From CAVTND01 sp963735955 (GTDB lineage: Bacteria > Pseudomonadota > Gammaproteobacteria > Burkholderiales > Burkholderiaceae_F): a stretch of 64,000 bases of DNA. Of the stretch, positions 1 through 8,927 are shown one piece after another (the first letter of the stretch is position 1; the number at the start of each line of letters is the position of its first letter). The position numbers were made by a program, and so were the translations under genes. The stretch spans positions 186,001 to 250,000 of the forward strand of contig CAVTND010000016.1 in the NCBI GenBank assembly GCA_963735955.1. The letters are read 5' to 3'. Below the pieces are notes generated by a model. The model was not told where the DNA came from. It did not search any database and saw only the letters and a program-made list of their open reading frames with translations.

Positions 1-531
1 GGCGGCCTCGGTGTGCACGACACGCATGCCGCGTCCACCGCCCCCGCCCGCGGCTTTGATAATGACGGGGTAGCCGATCGAGCGCGCAGCCCGAACGGTC
101 TCGCGCGCGTCCTCCCCGAGCGCGCCGGCCACGCCTGGAACGGTCGGCACGTTGGCGGTCACCATGGCCTGCTTGGCAGACACCTTGTCTCCCATCAGCC
201 GGATCGACTCCGGGCGCGGACCGATAAACGAGAAGCCGCTCTTTTCGACCCGCTCGGCAAAATCCGCGTTCTCCGACAGGAAGCCATAGCCGGGGTGAAT
301 TGCCTCGGAGTCAGTCACCTCGGCTGCGCTGATGATGGCAGGAATGTTCAGGTAGCTCTCGCGTGACGCCGGCGGCCCGATGCAGACCGACTCGTCCGCC
401 AGCTTCACATATTTGGCACCGGTGTCGGCCTCGGAGTGGACCACCACGGTCTTGATTCCCATCTCGCGGCAGGCCCGCTGGACGCGCAGCGCGATCTCGC
501 CCCGGTTGGCAATCAGGATCTTCTTGAACAT
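1..531 (-). CDS. accC: Acetyl-CoA carboxylase biotin carboxylase subunit (3' part outside window)
   Basis: This is the first 177 codons of biotin carboxylase, which carboxylates biotin on AccB using ATP and bicarbonate in the first step of fatty acid synthesis. The start ATG is at 531-529 and the protein opens MFKKILIANRGEIALRV, the family's typical N-terminus. Later come HPGYGFLSENADFAE and the glycine-rich ATP-grasp loop GGGGGRGM near residue 165. It lies 28 bp downstream of accB on the same strand, the usual accB-accC operon. The ATP-grasp catalytic core and C-terminal domain lie beyond the window edge. Confidence 0.97.
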   Translation of the reverse strand, partial: MFKKILIANRGEIALRVQRACREMGIKTVVVHSEADTGAKYVKLADESVCIGPPASRESYLNIPAIISAAEVTDSEAIHPGYGFLSENADFAERVEKSGFSFIGPRPESIRLMGDKVSAKQAMVTANVPTVPGVAGALGEDARETVRAARSIGYPVIIKAAGGGGGRGMRVVHTEAA

Positions 532-559
532 GGAAATTCGCAGACGCAGCCGCAGGCGC

Positions 560-1003
560 CTACTCGATCACAAACAGTGCCTGCCCGTATTCGACGGGCT
601 GACCGTTCTCGACCAGGACCTGTTTGATGATGCCGCCGACTTCCGCCTCGATCTCGTTCAAGAGCTTCATCGCTTCGATGATGCACAGCGTGTCCCCTGG
701 TTTGACCGTCGTGCCCAGTTCGACGAACGACGGCGACCCGGGGCTGGGTGAGCGATAGAAAGTGCCCACCATCGGTGACTTCACGACGTGCCCGGCGGGC
801 ACTTCCTCCGCCGCTGCGGGGGCTGCCGAGGGCGACGACGGCGCCGCGAGTTGTACAGCGGCGGCGGGGCCGGCCGGCGCGGCCGTCGGCGCCGGACTGA
901 ACTTGGCAATCCGGACCTTGTCTTCGCCCTCGGTCACTTCAAGCTCGGCAATGCCGGAGTCGGCGACCAGGTCAATCAAGGTCTTGAGCTTGCGCAGATC
1001 CAT
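560..1003 (-). CDS. accB: Biotin carboxyl carrier protein of acetyl-CoA carboxylase
   Basis: This 147-residue biotin carrier moves carboxylated biotin between AccC and the carboxyltransferase. The N-terminus MDLRKLKTLIDLVADSGI is the conserved AccB helix. Residues 37-70 form a flexible Ala/Pro linker. The C-terminal biotinyl domain (about 71-147) carries EAMKLLNEI, with Lys113 as the biotinylated residue. Length is close to the usual 150-160 residues. It sits between aroQ, 21 bp upstream, and accC, 28 bp downstream, all on the minus strand, so the three are probably co-transcribed. Confidence 0.98.
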   Translation of the reverse strand: MDLRKLKTLIDLVADSGIAELEVTEGEDKVRIAKFSPAPTAAPAGPAAAVQLAAPSSPSAAPAAAEEVPAGHVVKSPMVGTFYRSPSPGSPSFVELGTTVKPGDTLCIIEAMKLLNEIEAEVGGIIKQVLVENGQPVEYGQALFVIE

Positions 1004-1024
1004 GGAAACTCCTTGATCGGACGA

Positions 1025-1480
1025 TCAGGACAGGTGCTTGGCGATGGCGTACTCGAGCGCGTAGCGATAGCCTGCTGAGCCCAGCCCAGTTATGGTGCCG
1101 ACCGCCAGCGGAGCCAGGTAGGAGTGGTGTCGAAACTCTTCTCGAGCATGAACATTGGACAGATGGACTTCAATGAAGGGCAGGGCCACCGCGGCCAGGG
1201 CGTCTCTCAATGCGATGCTCGTGTGCGTCAGCGCGCCGGCATTGATGATGATGAAGCGAGTACCGTCGGTGCGCGCTTTCTGTATCCGGTCGACCAACGC
1301 GCCCTCATGGTTACTGTGAAAAAAGTCGACTACTTCATTCGAATGTCGCGCAATTTCTGACAACTCCGCCTGAATTTCAGGAAGGGACTTGCTCCCGTAG
1401 ATGCCAGGCTCTCGCGTTCCAAGCAGATTCAGGTTCGGACCATTAATGACCAGCACGCCGACCGACACAGTGTTTCCCAT
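1025..1480 (-). CDS. aroQ: Type II 3-dehydroquinate dehydratase
   Basis: It dehydrates 3-dehydroquinate to 3-dehydroshikimate in the shikimate pathway; the type II enzyme is a dodecamer. Visible family motifs are NGPNLNLLG, the catalytic Tyr loop in EPGIYGSKSL, HSNHEGALVDRI, INAGALTHTSIALRDAL and EVHLSNVHAREEFRHHS. The chosen start (ATG at 1480) gives 151 residues, about family length. An in-frame ATG at 1510 would add ten residues without family similarity. It is the first gene of the aroQ-accB-accC cluster that recurs in proteobacteria. Confidence 0.96.
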   Translation of the reverse strand: MGNTVSVGVLVINGPNLNLLGTREPGIYGSKSLPEIQAELSEIARHSNEVVDFFHSNHEGALVDRIQKARTDGTRFIIINAGALTHTSIALRDALAAVALPFIEVHLSNVHAREEFRHHSYLAPLAVGTITGLGSAGYRYALEYAIAKHLS

Positions 1481-1594
1481 GGTGATTGGAGAACGTTGGC
1501 CGCTGTTCAACCAGAAATGGCAGACGTTTCGGCAAAAAGAAGAGCGCGGAGTCTGACTGGAATCGTACTACCTGTAAAGTCGTCGGACAGTTGC

Positions 1595-2134
1595 CTAAGT
1601 CTTTGATTTATCTAACTGCCCGTTGATCCAAAGTTTCAATTCTTCGGCCCGTATTCGGCCGAGCTGGCGCGACACGATCTGTCCTTCTGCATCCACCAGT
1701 ACCGTGAAGGGCAGCGCTCCACTCGCGTTGCCGAGTTGTCTGGCGAGCTCCGAGCCGCCGGCTGCTGCAGCCAGCAATGCAAATTCGATCCGAAGCTCGT
1801 CGCGGAACTTGCGCATGGCGGCAGGGTTGTCGATGCCAATGCCCACAACGGCGATGCCGCGACCGGAATACTCCGCGTGGAGCCGCTGCAGTTCAGGCAT
1901 TTCTTCCACGCAGGGCGCGCACCAGGTGGCCCAGAAATTGACGATCAGCGGGCGACCCTTGAACTGAGCCAATGCTTGGGGGCGCCCCTCGAGATTCGCG
2001 AAGTTGGCGTCAAACAGGACCGAGCTTGCCGCGCTTGCATCGCCCGAACTCGGGTGGTGGCGTGCCGCCAGTGCCAGTCCGAGCGAGACCGCGGCGAACG
2101 CTGCCGCAACGAGTATCCAGGACCGGCGGCTCAT
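1595..2134 (-). CDS. TlpA-family periplasmic thiol:disulfide thioredoxin
   Basis: This is a secreted or membrane-anchored thioredoxin-like protein of 179 residues. Residues 4-24 form a hydrophobic signal or anchor segment. The redox motif WCAPC is at residues 71-75 in the context VNFWATWCAPCVEEMPEL, and the cis-Pro segment ALPFTVLVD follows near residue 140. TlpA/ResA proteins reduce periplasmic disulfides, for example in cytochrome maturation; the specific client cannot be told here. Its ATG overlaps the stop of the gene at 2131-2793 by four bases, so the two are translationally coupled. Confidence 0.9.
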   Translation of the reverse strand: MSRRSWILVAAAFAAVSLGLALAARHHPSSGDASAASSVLFDANFANLEGRPQALAQFKGRPLIVNFWATWCAPCVEEMPELQRLHAEYSGRGIAVVGIGIDNPAAMRKFRDELRIEFALLAAAAGGSELARQLGNASGALPFTVLVDAEGQIVSRQLGRIRAEELKLWINGQLDKSKT

Positions 2135-2793
2135 CCAGGACGCTCCTGCAGCAAACGCCGCAGGCCTTCGCGGTCGGCGCGCCCGGCGAGCTCGACCGGG
2201 TGCAGCGGATCCTCAGGGCAGTCGTCTGATCGCCCGCGCGGTGCAATTCGCAGCCCGTCGCGGGAATACAGGTGCAGTTCGATTCCAACGCGGTGCATCG
2301 AAGCCGGCAGGCCAGGTTCGCAGGCCGGCAGGGTGAAACTGAGGCGCTCCAGCGGCGCAGGGCGCTCGTTCTCGTCGGGCGCATGTGCGTCAAAGTCGAT
2401 GCGTGCTTCAAGCAAGGCAAGTTCAACGTCCTTGGCGCTATCGACGAACATCTGTAAATGGATGTCCGAGTGTTCAGTCGCCGTGCCGTTCAGTACGGCG
2501 CCAATCAGGTGCGGCTCGAAACGTGACAGTCGATCCATCAGCGACGCTGCAATTCGGCGCAGGGCCGCCAGTAAGGGCGGATGGGTGTCGGCGGCATAAA
2601 GGCGCAGGTGGCGGCGCAATTCCTGCTCGATGGCCCGGTTGTCGGGCATTGCTCCGCGCGCGTTGGTCCGCTCGCCAATCAACTCTTGCGCCGCACGCCG
2701 CTTGGCGGTTCCATAGTCACAGCCTTCCTCCACGATCAGCCGCGCCGCCGCGACAGCAAGTTCGGAACGCAACGAGGTGGGGTCGACGGGCAT
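2131..2793 (-). CDS. Conserved hypothetical protein with a nucleotidyltransferase-like motif
   Basis: This 220-residue soluble protein has no signal peptide. The clearest feature is GAVLNGTATEHSDIHLQMF around residue 102, which resembles the G-[ST]-x(n)-D-x-[DH] signature of minimal nucleotidyltransferases. An N-terminal helical part contains AAARLIVEEGCDYGTAKRRA. From memory, betaproteobacterial relatives occur beside mpl and are often labelled 'UDP-N-acetylmuramate-alanine ligase', a name with no support in this sequence. It is divergent from mpl, 185 bp away, and overlaps tlpA by 4 bp. Function is unknown. Confidence 0.75.
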   Translation of the reverse strand: MPVDPTSLRSELAVAAARLIVEEGCDYGTAKRRAAQELIGERTNARGAMPDNRAIEQELRRHLRLYAADTHPPLLAALRRIAASLMDRLSRFEPHLIGAVLNGTATEHSDIHLQMFVDSAKDVELALLEARIDFDAHAPDENERPAPLERLSFTLPACEPGLPASMHRVGIELHLYSRDGLRIAPRGRSDDCPEDPLHPVELAGRADREGLRRLLQERPG

Positions 2794-2907
2794 GCGGCGA
2801 AGGATGCTTGCTGGCTGAAGGCGGCGATGAGTCCCGGACGCAGCTGCGGCTTGGCCGTTACCGCCGACCCATGAGTCTAATGAGATGAACGCGAAGCTGC
2901 GTCACAT

Positions 2908-2913
2908 TACAAT
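2908..2913 (+). promoter_or_regulatory. Candidate -10 element upstream of mpl
   Basis: TACAAT lies 66 bp before the mpl start and is followed directly by CCCGG. The same 11-base string, TACAATCCCGG, recurs before purE. No convincing -35 hexamer is visible. It would drive mpl and the overlapping genes behind it. Confidence 0.5.
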
Positions 2914-2978
2914 CCCGGCCCTTTGGCCGCTTCGTCTCCGGTTCGCGTCGGCACTGCGGCGCTTGGCGGCTGTCCCTC

Positions 2979-4331
2979 GTGCATCTTCACATCCTCGGAA
3001 TCGGCGGTACGTTCATGGGCGGGCTTGCGCAACTGGCGCAGGCCGCAGGACACCGTGTGTCTGGCTGTGACAGCAAGGTCTACCCGCCGATGAGCGATCA
3101 GCTCGCGGCCGCCGGCATCGATTTCATCGAAGGGTTTGAGGCTGACCAACTGGCGTTGACTCCCGATGTCTGGGTCATTGGCAATGTGGTTACGCGCGGC
3201 AAGGCCTTGCTTGAGGCGATCCTGGATCGGGATCTGCGCTTTACCTCGGGGCCGCAATGGCTGGCAGAACACCTGTTGCCGGGGCGACATGTGCTGGGCG
3301 TGGCCGGCACCCACGGCAAGACCACGACCACCGCCATGCTCAGCTTCATCCTCGAGTCCGCGGGCCTGTCCCCAAGCTTTCTCGTCGGTGGCGTGCCGCA
3401 GGACTTCGACTGCTCGGCCCGCTTGACGGGAGGGACGCATTTCGTGATCGAGGCCGACGAGTACGACACGGCTTATTTCGACAAGCGGTCGAAGTTCATC
3501 CACTATCGACCGCGCACCGCGATACTCAACAATCTGGAGTTTGACCACGCGGACATCTTCCCCGACCTGGCGGCCATCGAGACCCAGTTTCATCACCTGG
3601 TGCGCACCTTGCCGGCATCGGCACGCATCCTCGCCAACGCTGATGAAGCCGCGCTCGATCGAGTGCTGACGCGCGGCTGCTACAGTGAACTGGAACGATT
3701 CGGGTCAAAAGGCGAGTGGACCATCAGCAGCACCGCGCCCTGGGTGGTCTCACAGCGGGGCCGGCGAATCGGAGAGCTCGGATTGGATCTGCCCGGCGCG
3801 CACAACCGCATGAACGCCGTGGCGGCAATCGCTGCCGCGCATCATGTGGGAATTACGCCGGGGAAATCACTGGATGCTTTGCTGCGATTTCGTGGCGTCA
3901 AGCGCCGGCTCGAAGTTCGAGGCCAGGTGAACGGCGTGACTCTCATCGACGATTTCGCCCATCATCCAACTGCCATCGCGGCCACCATCGCTGCCTTGCG
4001 GTCGCGCGATCCTGGGGCGCGCCTGGTTGCCATCCTTGAGCCGCGTTCGAACACGATGAAGCTCGGTGCGGTTTCGGCGCAGTTGCCGGCGAGCCTTGCC
4101 GGTGCCGACCGTGTGTTCTGCTTTGCCGGTGGAGGAATCAACTGGGATGTCGATGCGGCCTTGGCACCGCTCGGCGACCTTGCGTCCGTCTATCGCGATT
4201 TCGAAGCCATGACCGAGCAGATCGCACTCGAGGCGCGGCCCGGAGATCGGCTCCTGGTAATGAGCAATGGCAGTTTTCAAGGCATCCATGCTCGCTTGCT
4301 TGCGCGGTTGACGGAAAGGCGGGTGACGTGA
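2979..4331 (+). CDS. mpl: UDP-N-acetylmuramate:L-Ala-gamma-D-Glu-meso-DAP ligase
   Basis: Mpl attaches recycled murein tripeptide to UDP-MurNAc in the cytoplasm. The protein of 450 residues opens with HLHILGIGGTFMGGLAQLA, the Mpl N-terminus, so the GTG at 2979 is taken as the start. The ATP loop GTHGKTT is at residues 110-116. FVIEADEYDTAYFDKRSKF and LIDDFAHHPTAI are the Mur-ligase motifs for the Mpl subgroup. It starts a run of genes overlapping by a few bases. Presence of Mpl implies active peptidoglycan recycling. Confidence 0.96.
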   Translation: MHLHILGIGGTFMGGLAQLAQAAGHRVSGCDSKVYPPMSDQLAAAGIDFIEGFEADQLALTPDVWVIGNVVTRGKALLEAILDRDLRFTSGPQWLAEHLLPGRHVLGVAGTHGKTTTTAMLSFILESAGLSPSFLVGGVPQDFDCSARLTGGTHFVIEADEYDTAYFDKRSKFIHYRPRTAILNNLEFDHADIFPDLAAIETQFHHLVRTLPASARILANADEAALDRVLTRGCYSELERFGSKGEWTISSTAPWVVSQRGRRIGELGLDLPGAHNRMNAVAAIAAAHHVGITPGKSLDALLRFRGVKRRLEVRGQVNGVTLIDDFAHHPTAIAATIAALRSRDPGARLVAILEPRSNTMKLGAVSAQLPASLAGADRVFCFAGGGINWDVDAALAPLGDLASVYRDFEAMTEQIALEARPGDRLLVMSNGSFQGIHARLLARLTERRVT

Positions 4332-4930
4332 TGATCATTTACCTGCACGGGTTCCGGTCCTCGCCCGCATCGCGCAAGACTTCAATGCTGCAGGCGCGCA
4401 TGGCGGCCCTTGGACGTTCGGCCGAGTACCACTGCCCCCAGCTGCCGCCGTCTCCCAAGGAATCGATCGACCTCGTGCTCGGTGCGGCCAAGTCAGTGCC
4501 GGTGGCGGAGTTGACACTGATCGGTTCATCACTCGGCGGGTATTACGCGACCTGGCTCGCCGAGAGGATCGGCTGTCGCGCGGTGCTGCTGAATCCCGCC
4601 ATTGCCCCCTACCGCGACTTGCAAGCCCACCTCGGTACGCAGGCGGTTTACCACTCCGACGAACAAATCGAATTTCGCGCTGAACATCTCGATGAGTTGC
4701 GCCGCATCGACACACCGGTGATCTCGCGGCCGGAGCGCTATTTCCTTATCGCCGCCACCGGTGACGCGCTGATTGACTATCGGACGATGGTGGCGCGATA
4801 TGTCGGCGCCCGGCAGCGCGTGATTGAGGGCAGCGACCATGAGTTGAGCGACTTTGCCCGCTATATCGATGAGGTGCTGGAGTTCTGCGGCGTGATCGCG
4901 CCGCGCAAGTATGAGAGGAGTCCAGTGTGA
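4331..4930 (+). CDS. YqiA-type alpha/beta hydrolase (esterase)
   Basis: This is a small esterase of 199 residues in the YqiA/YcfP (UPF0227) family. It starts MIIYLHGFRSSPASRK, the family opening. The nucleophile elbow is GSSLGG with Ser67, and the His of the triad is probably in GSDHELSDF near the end. Its ATG at 4331 overlaps the mpl stop (TGATG); an upstream GTG at 4328 is possible. YqiA of E. coli hydrolyses short acyl esters; the natural substrate is unknown. Confidence 0.88.
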   Translation: MIIYLHGFRSSPASRKTSMLQARMAALGRSAEYHCPQLPPSPKESIDLVLGAAKSVPVAELTLIGSSLGGYYATWLAERIGCRAVLLNPAIAPYRDLQAHLGTQAVYHSDEQIEFRAEHLDELRRIDTPVISRPERYFLIAATGDALIDYRTMVARYVGARQRVIEGSDHELSDFARYIDEVLEFCGVIAPRKYERSPV

Positions 4931-5676
4931 GCAGGCGATTGGAAGGCAGGGTATGCATCGTGACCGGAGCGGCCCAGGGCATCGGCTTGGCCACGGTGCG
5001 CAGGTTGCTTGCGGACGGCGCCTCAGTGGTGCTCTGTGATCTCAGGCAGGAGGCCGTCGATGCGGCCTGCAAGGCCCTCAATGGAGAGGGCGCCGACAAG
5101 CTGATGGGCCTCGAGGTGAACGTAACTCGCCGCGATCAGGTCGATACGATGGTCGCTGAGGTTCTGCGCACCTTTGGTGTGATCGACGTGCTCGTCAATA
5201 ACGCCGGCATCACTCTGGATGCCCGCCTGCAGAACATGAACGACGAGCAGTTCGATCGCGTGATTGACGTCAATCTCAAGGGAACCTACAACTGTGCGCA
5301 GGCCGTGGTCGGATCGATGATCGAAAATGGCCGTGGCGTGATACTCAACGCATCGAGTGTCGTCGGCATTTACGGAAACTTCGGCCAAACAAGTTATGCC
5401 GCCAGCAAGTTTGGCGTGATCGGTTTCGTCAAGACCTGGTCGCGCGAGCTCGGTCCCAAGGGCATTCGCTGCAATGCGGTCGCGCCCGGTTTCATCGAAA
5501 CGCCGATCCTCGCCACGATTCCGGACAAAGTACTGACGCAGCTGAAGGAGCGTGTGCCGCTGCGCCGGCTCGGCACGCCCCAGGACGTTGCCAATGTCTA
5601 TGCCTTCCTTGCTTCGGATGATGCCGCCTACATCAACGGTGCGGTGATCGAGGTGGCGGGAGGGCTGACGGTATGA
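4927..5676 (+). CDS. SDR-family reductase, 3-oxoacyl-ACP reductase (FabG)-like
   Basis: This is a classical short-chain dehydrogenase of 249 residues. It has the NAD(P) motif TGAAQGIG (14-21), NNAG (91-94), a catalytic Ser around 143, and Tyr157/Lys161 in SYAASKFG, with the C-terminal FIETPI segment. Strong resemblance to FabG suggests a 3-oxoacyl-ACP or -CoA substrate. It is not within a fatty-acid gene cluster, so it may be a second FabG-like enzyme. The GTG start at 4927 overlaps the yqiA stop by four bases. Confidence 0.88.
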   Translation: MSRRLEGRVCIVTGAAQGIGLATVRRLLADGASVVLCDLRQEAVDAACKALNGEGADKLMGLEVNVTRRDQVDTMVAEVLRTFGVIDVLVNNAGITLDARLQNMNDEQFDRVIDVNLKGTYNCAQAVVGSMIENGRGVILNASSVVGIYGNFGQTSYAASKFGVIGFVKTWSRELGPKGIRCNAVAPGFIETPILATIPDKVLTQLKERVPLRRLGTPQDVANVYAFLASDDAAYINGAVIEVAGGLTV

Positions 5677-6206
5677 TGCGCGCTACGGCCGGCGCTGATC
5701 AATCCGCACCGCACGAATCCGGCGTCGCGATCAGCCTGCCAGCATCAGCCCAGCGTGTACACGACGCGCTCACGGCGGCCGGAGTCGAATCCCGGATCGT
5801 CGAACTCGCGGTCGCCGCTCGCACCTCGCAACAGGCAGCCGATGCATTGGGGGTCGTGGTCGGTCAAATTGCCAAGTCCCTGATCTTCCGCGCGACCGTC
5901 AGTGGCCGTGCCGTACTTGCCATCGCGGCCGGTGACCGACGCGTCGATGAGATGCGGCTAGGTGAACTCCTGGGGGAGCCCGTAGAACGCGCGACACCGG
6001 AGTTCGTTCGCCTGCATGCCGGTTTTGCGATCGGCGGCGTCGCGCCGATCGCGCATGCGACTTCGCTTGTGACCTTCGTTGACGAATCACTGCGTCGCTT
6101 CGATACGGTGTGGGCCGCCGGGGGCACGCCGCATTGCGTGTTTCCGATCTGCCCGTCGGACCTGATTCGAATCAGCGGTGGCTCGGAAGCAAGGATCACG
6201 ACTTGA
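5673..6206 (+). CDS. YbaK/EbsC-type aminoacyl-tRNA deacylase
   Basis: The 177-residue protein matches the YbaK/ProX family that hydrolyses mischarged tRNAs such as Cys- or Ala-tRNAPro. Visible family elements are an N-terminal helix (AQRVHDALTAAGVESRIVEL), the segment VGQIAKSLIFRA with the conserved Lys, and the glycine-rich stretch AIGGVAPIAHA followed by VFPICPSDLIRI. The first 20 residues are not conserved. ATG at 5673 overlaps the preceding stop (ATGA). The exact tRNA specificity cannot be assigned. Confidence 0.88.
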   Translation: MMRATAGADQSAPHESGVAISLPASAQRVHDALTAAGVESRIVELAVAARTSQQAADALGVVVGQIAKSLIFRATVSGRAVLAIAAGDRRVDEMRLGELLGEPVERATPEFVRLHAGFAIGGVAPIAHATSLVTFVDESLRRFDTVWAAGGTPHCVFPICPSDLIRISGGSEARITT

Positions 6207-6245
6207 GAGTTGCTGCGTGAATCTTGCAGCAGCAAGAATGGCGAC

Positions 6246-6842
6246 ATGAACGAATCCTTTCTTTCGGCGCTGGTCCTGCTGTTGCTCGTCACTGACCCGC
6301 TCGGAAATATTCCTATCTTCATTACCGCGCTGCGCGAGGTCCCGCCGGAACGGCGCCTGAAGATCGTTCTGCGCGAGTGCTTGATCGCTTTCGGCGTGCT
6401 TTCGGTGTTTGTGTTCATCGGGCGGCCGTTTCTCGAGACGCTCGGTCTGTCGGAACTGTCCTTGCAGATCGGCGGCGCCGTGGTGCTGATGCTGGTCGCC
6501 TTGCGCATGGTTTTCTCGAGTCCGGAGGGTGTCTATGGACTTTCGCCCGGCGGAGAACCGTTCATCGTGCCGCTGGCCATACCCGCCCTGGCCGGCCCGT
6601 CCGCTCTGGCGACCGTCATGCTGCTCGTCTCGCGCGACCCGTCGCGCTGGCTGGAATGGATCAGCGCGATCGCCGTCGTCATGGGCGTGTCGGCGGTAGT
6701 TCTGGTGTTTGCGGAACGAATTCAGCGGTGGCTGGGCGAAAAGGTGACCGCTGCATTCGAGAAACTGATGGGTCTGGTCCTGGCCGCGATCGCCGTCGAG
6801 CTGCTGCTGCAGGGCATGCGCGAATTCATCCGGTCGCTGTGA
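6246..6842 (+). CDS. MarC-family integral membrane protein
   Basis: This 198-residue protein has about six hydrophobic segments and the MarC signature near the start (LLLVTDPLGNIPIFITAL). Later come the helix pair around VVLMLVALRMVFSS and the segment VPLAIPALAGPSALATVML. Family members are inner-membrane proteins of unresolved function; the old multiple-antibiotic-resistance link is not supported. The ATG at 6246 is chosen because the hydrophobic core begins right after it; the open frame extends 12 codons upstream with no similarity. Its stop overlaps the next start (TGATG). Confidence 0.88.
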   Translation: MNESFLSALVLLLLVTDPLGNIPIFITALREVPPERRLKIVLRECLIAFGVLSVFVFIGRPFLETLGLSELSLQIGGAVVLMLVALRMVFSSPEGVYGLSPGGEPFIVPLAIPALAGPSALATVMLLVSRDPSRWLEWISAIAVVMGVSAVVLVFAERIQRWLGEKVTAAFEKLMGLVLAAIAVELLLQGMREFIRSL

Positions 6843-8824
6843 TGAACGTGCTGTTCGAGGAGGACGGAGCGTTCAAGGCGGCGACCGTATTGAGTTCGAC
6901 CGAAAGCTCGCACCAGGTCGAGCTGGCGAGCGGGAAACGCACCAAGATCAAGACCTCGCATGTGCTGTTGCAGTTTCGGGAGCCGTCGGCAGCGCAGTTC
7001 ATCGAACGCGCGCAAGCCGAGGCTGACACCATCGATCTTGAGTTCCTGTGGGAGGCGGCGCCGCAGGACGAGTTCAATTACCTTGACCTTGCGCGCGATT
7101 ACTTCGGTCGCGAGCCCGCAAGCGTCGAAGCGGCGGCACTGCTGCTGCGCTTGCACGCGGCGCCCGTGTACTTCTATCGCAAGGGCCGCGGACGTTATCG
7201 ACCGGCACCGCCGGAAACACTGAGAGCTGCACTGGCCGCGGTCGAACGTCGACGCCGGCAGGACGAGTTGCGGCAGCAGTACGCGGACGATCTGAGCGCA
7301 GGCCGGGTGCCGGCCGCGATTGGGACAAAGGCGATCGAACTGATCGTGCGGCCTGATCGCAACGGCCTCGAATACAAAGCGCTGGAGCAGGCGGCGGCCG
7401 CAAAGCACACTTCGCCCCTGCGACTGCTGCTTGAGGTGGGCGCGATTGCTTCTCCTTACCGGTGGCATGTCGACAGCTTCTACCTGCAGCACTTTCCGCG
7501 CGGAACCGGATTTGGTCCAGGGCTGCCCATGCCAGCCGCTGGTGCTGAATTGCCGCTGGCAGACGTGGCAGCATTTTCCATCGATGACAGCACGACCACC
7601 GAGATCGACGATGCTTTCTCGGTTGCTGCGCTCGACGCCCAGCGATCTCGCATCGGCATCCACATCGCCGCGCCGGCGATATCAATCGCGCGCGGTGACC
7701 CAATCGACGCGATGGCGCGCGCGCGCATGTCGACGGTGTATGCGCCGGGACTCAAAGTCACGATGCTGCCTGCCGCCTGGATCGACGCGTACTCCCTGGG
7801 CGAAGGCCGCAGCGTCCCCGTCCTTTCGCTGTATGCCGTGATCGATCATGGGACGCTCGCTCTGCTTCAGACGGAAACCAGGGTCGAACGAATCAGGATC
7901 GCTGCCAATCTTCGACATGACCGGCTAGACAGCGTTATCACCGAACAGGCGATCGCCAGTGCCGACTTTGAAGCGCCCTTTGCCACCGAACTCAGCCTCC
8001 TCTGGCGATTCGCGCGCACCTTGCTCGCGCAGCGCGAGGCCGTCCGAGGTCGGCCGGAGCCAATTGGCCGCGTCGATTACTCCTTCGAGCTGGAGGGTGA
8101 AGGCGAGCAAGCCCGGGTTGCGATCAAGCAGCGCACTCGAGGGTCTCCGCTCGATCTGATTGTCGCTGAGCTGATGATCCTGGCCAACAGCACCTGGGGC
8201 CGGGCACTGGCGGAGCAGCGCATTGCCGGCATCTATCGCTCACAGGCACTGGGTCGAGTGCGGATGTCGACCTCTCCCGCGCCACACGAAGGCATCGGTG
8301 TCGCGCACTATGCATGGAGTACTTCGCCGCTGCGGCGCTACGTCGATCTGGTAAATCAACGCCAGATCATCGCCTGCACCCGCGGTACTGCTGCGCCGTA
8401 TTCGGCCAACGATGCCGAGTTGTTTGCCATCGTGTCGGGTTTCGATGCCGCCTACGGCGCCTACGCCGAGTTCCAGGAAAGGATGGAACGCTACTGGGGT
8501 CTGCGCTGGCTGGCTCAGGAATCGGTGCACCGGATCGAAGCTACCGTATTGCGGGGTGATGTACTGCGTCTGGCAGGATTACCGTTCGTCACCCGCTTGC
8601 CGGGACTGCCGGAACTGCCGCGCGGCCAGCGCATCGAGCTCGGAATTGTCGGTGGAGACACGCTCGAGCTGACGCTCGAAGCGCGCTTGCAGCAAGTGCT
8701 GGCAGCACAGGAGCCGGTTTCAGCCGATGAACTCGAGCTGGTTGATAGTGCCGGTAGCGGCGAGACGGGGCTGGCGAAGAGTGAGATCGTCGCACCAGCC
8801 GGGGCGGGTACGGCGCCGCCATGA
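6842..8824 (+). CDS. RNB-domain 3'-5' exoribonuclease (RNase II family)
   Basis: This is a 660-residue hydrolytic exoribonuclease. The catalytic metal-binding block FSIDDSTTTEIDDAFSV is the RNase II/R active-site signature with its Asp cluster. Downstream are MARARMSTVYAPGLKVTMLP and the C-terminal RNB motif HYAWSTSPLRRYVDLVNQRQ. The protein is shorter than RNase R (about 800 residues), and I do not recognise a clear S1 domain at the C-terminus. The ATG at 6842 overlaps the marC stop; an open frame upstream of it is a shadow of marC. Confidence 0.9.
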   Translation: MNVLFEEDGAFKAATVLSSTESSHQVELASGKRTKIKTSHVLLQFREPSAAQFIERAQAEADTIDLEFLWEAAPQDEFNYLDLARDYFGREPASVEAAALLLRLHAAPVYFYRKGRGRYRPAPPETLRAALAAVERRRRQDELRQQYADDLSAGRVPAAIGTKAIELIVRPDRNGLEYKALEQAAAAKHTSPLRLLLEVGAIASPYRWHVDSFYLQHFPRGTGFGPGLPMPAAGAELPLADVAAFSIDDSTTTEIDDAFSVAALDAQRSRIGIHIAAPAISIARGDPIDAMARARMSTVYAPGLKVTMLPAAWIDAYSLGEGRSVPVLSLYAVIDHGTLALLQTETRVERIRIAANLRHDRLDSVITEQAIASADFEAPFATELSLLWRFARTLLAQREAVRGRPEPIGRVDYSFELEGEGEQARVAIKQRTRGSPLDLIVAELMILANSTWGRALAEQRIAGIYRSQALGRVRMSTSPAPHEGIGVAHYAWSTSPLRRYVDLVNQRQIIACTRGTAAPYSANDAELFAIVSGFDAAYGAYAEFQERMERYWGLRWLAQESVHRIEATVLRGDVLRLAGLPFVTRLPGLPELPRGQRIELGIVGGDTLELTLEARLQQVLAAQEPVSADELELVDSAGSGETGLAKSEIVAPAGAGTAPP

Positions 8825-8877
8825 TTCATCCATGCGACAGTCGCGCGATCGTGTGACTGGCGCGCGAACCTGATCGC

Positions 8878-8883
8878 TACAAT
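8878..8883 (+). promoter_or_regulatory. Candidate -10 element upstream of the TonB-like gene
   Basis: TACAAT lies 45 bp before the ATG at 8928, in the 103-bp gap after the exoribonuclease gene. No good -35 is seen at the standard spacing. Confidence 0.45.
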
Positions 8884-8927
8884 CGATTCGTCCTCGAACT
8901 TCCGAATCTGCGACGAATCGACGCCCC

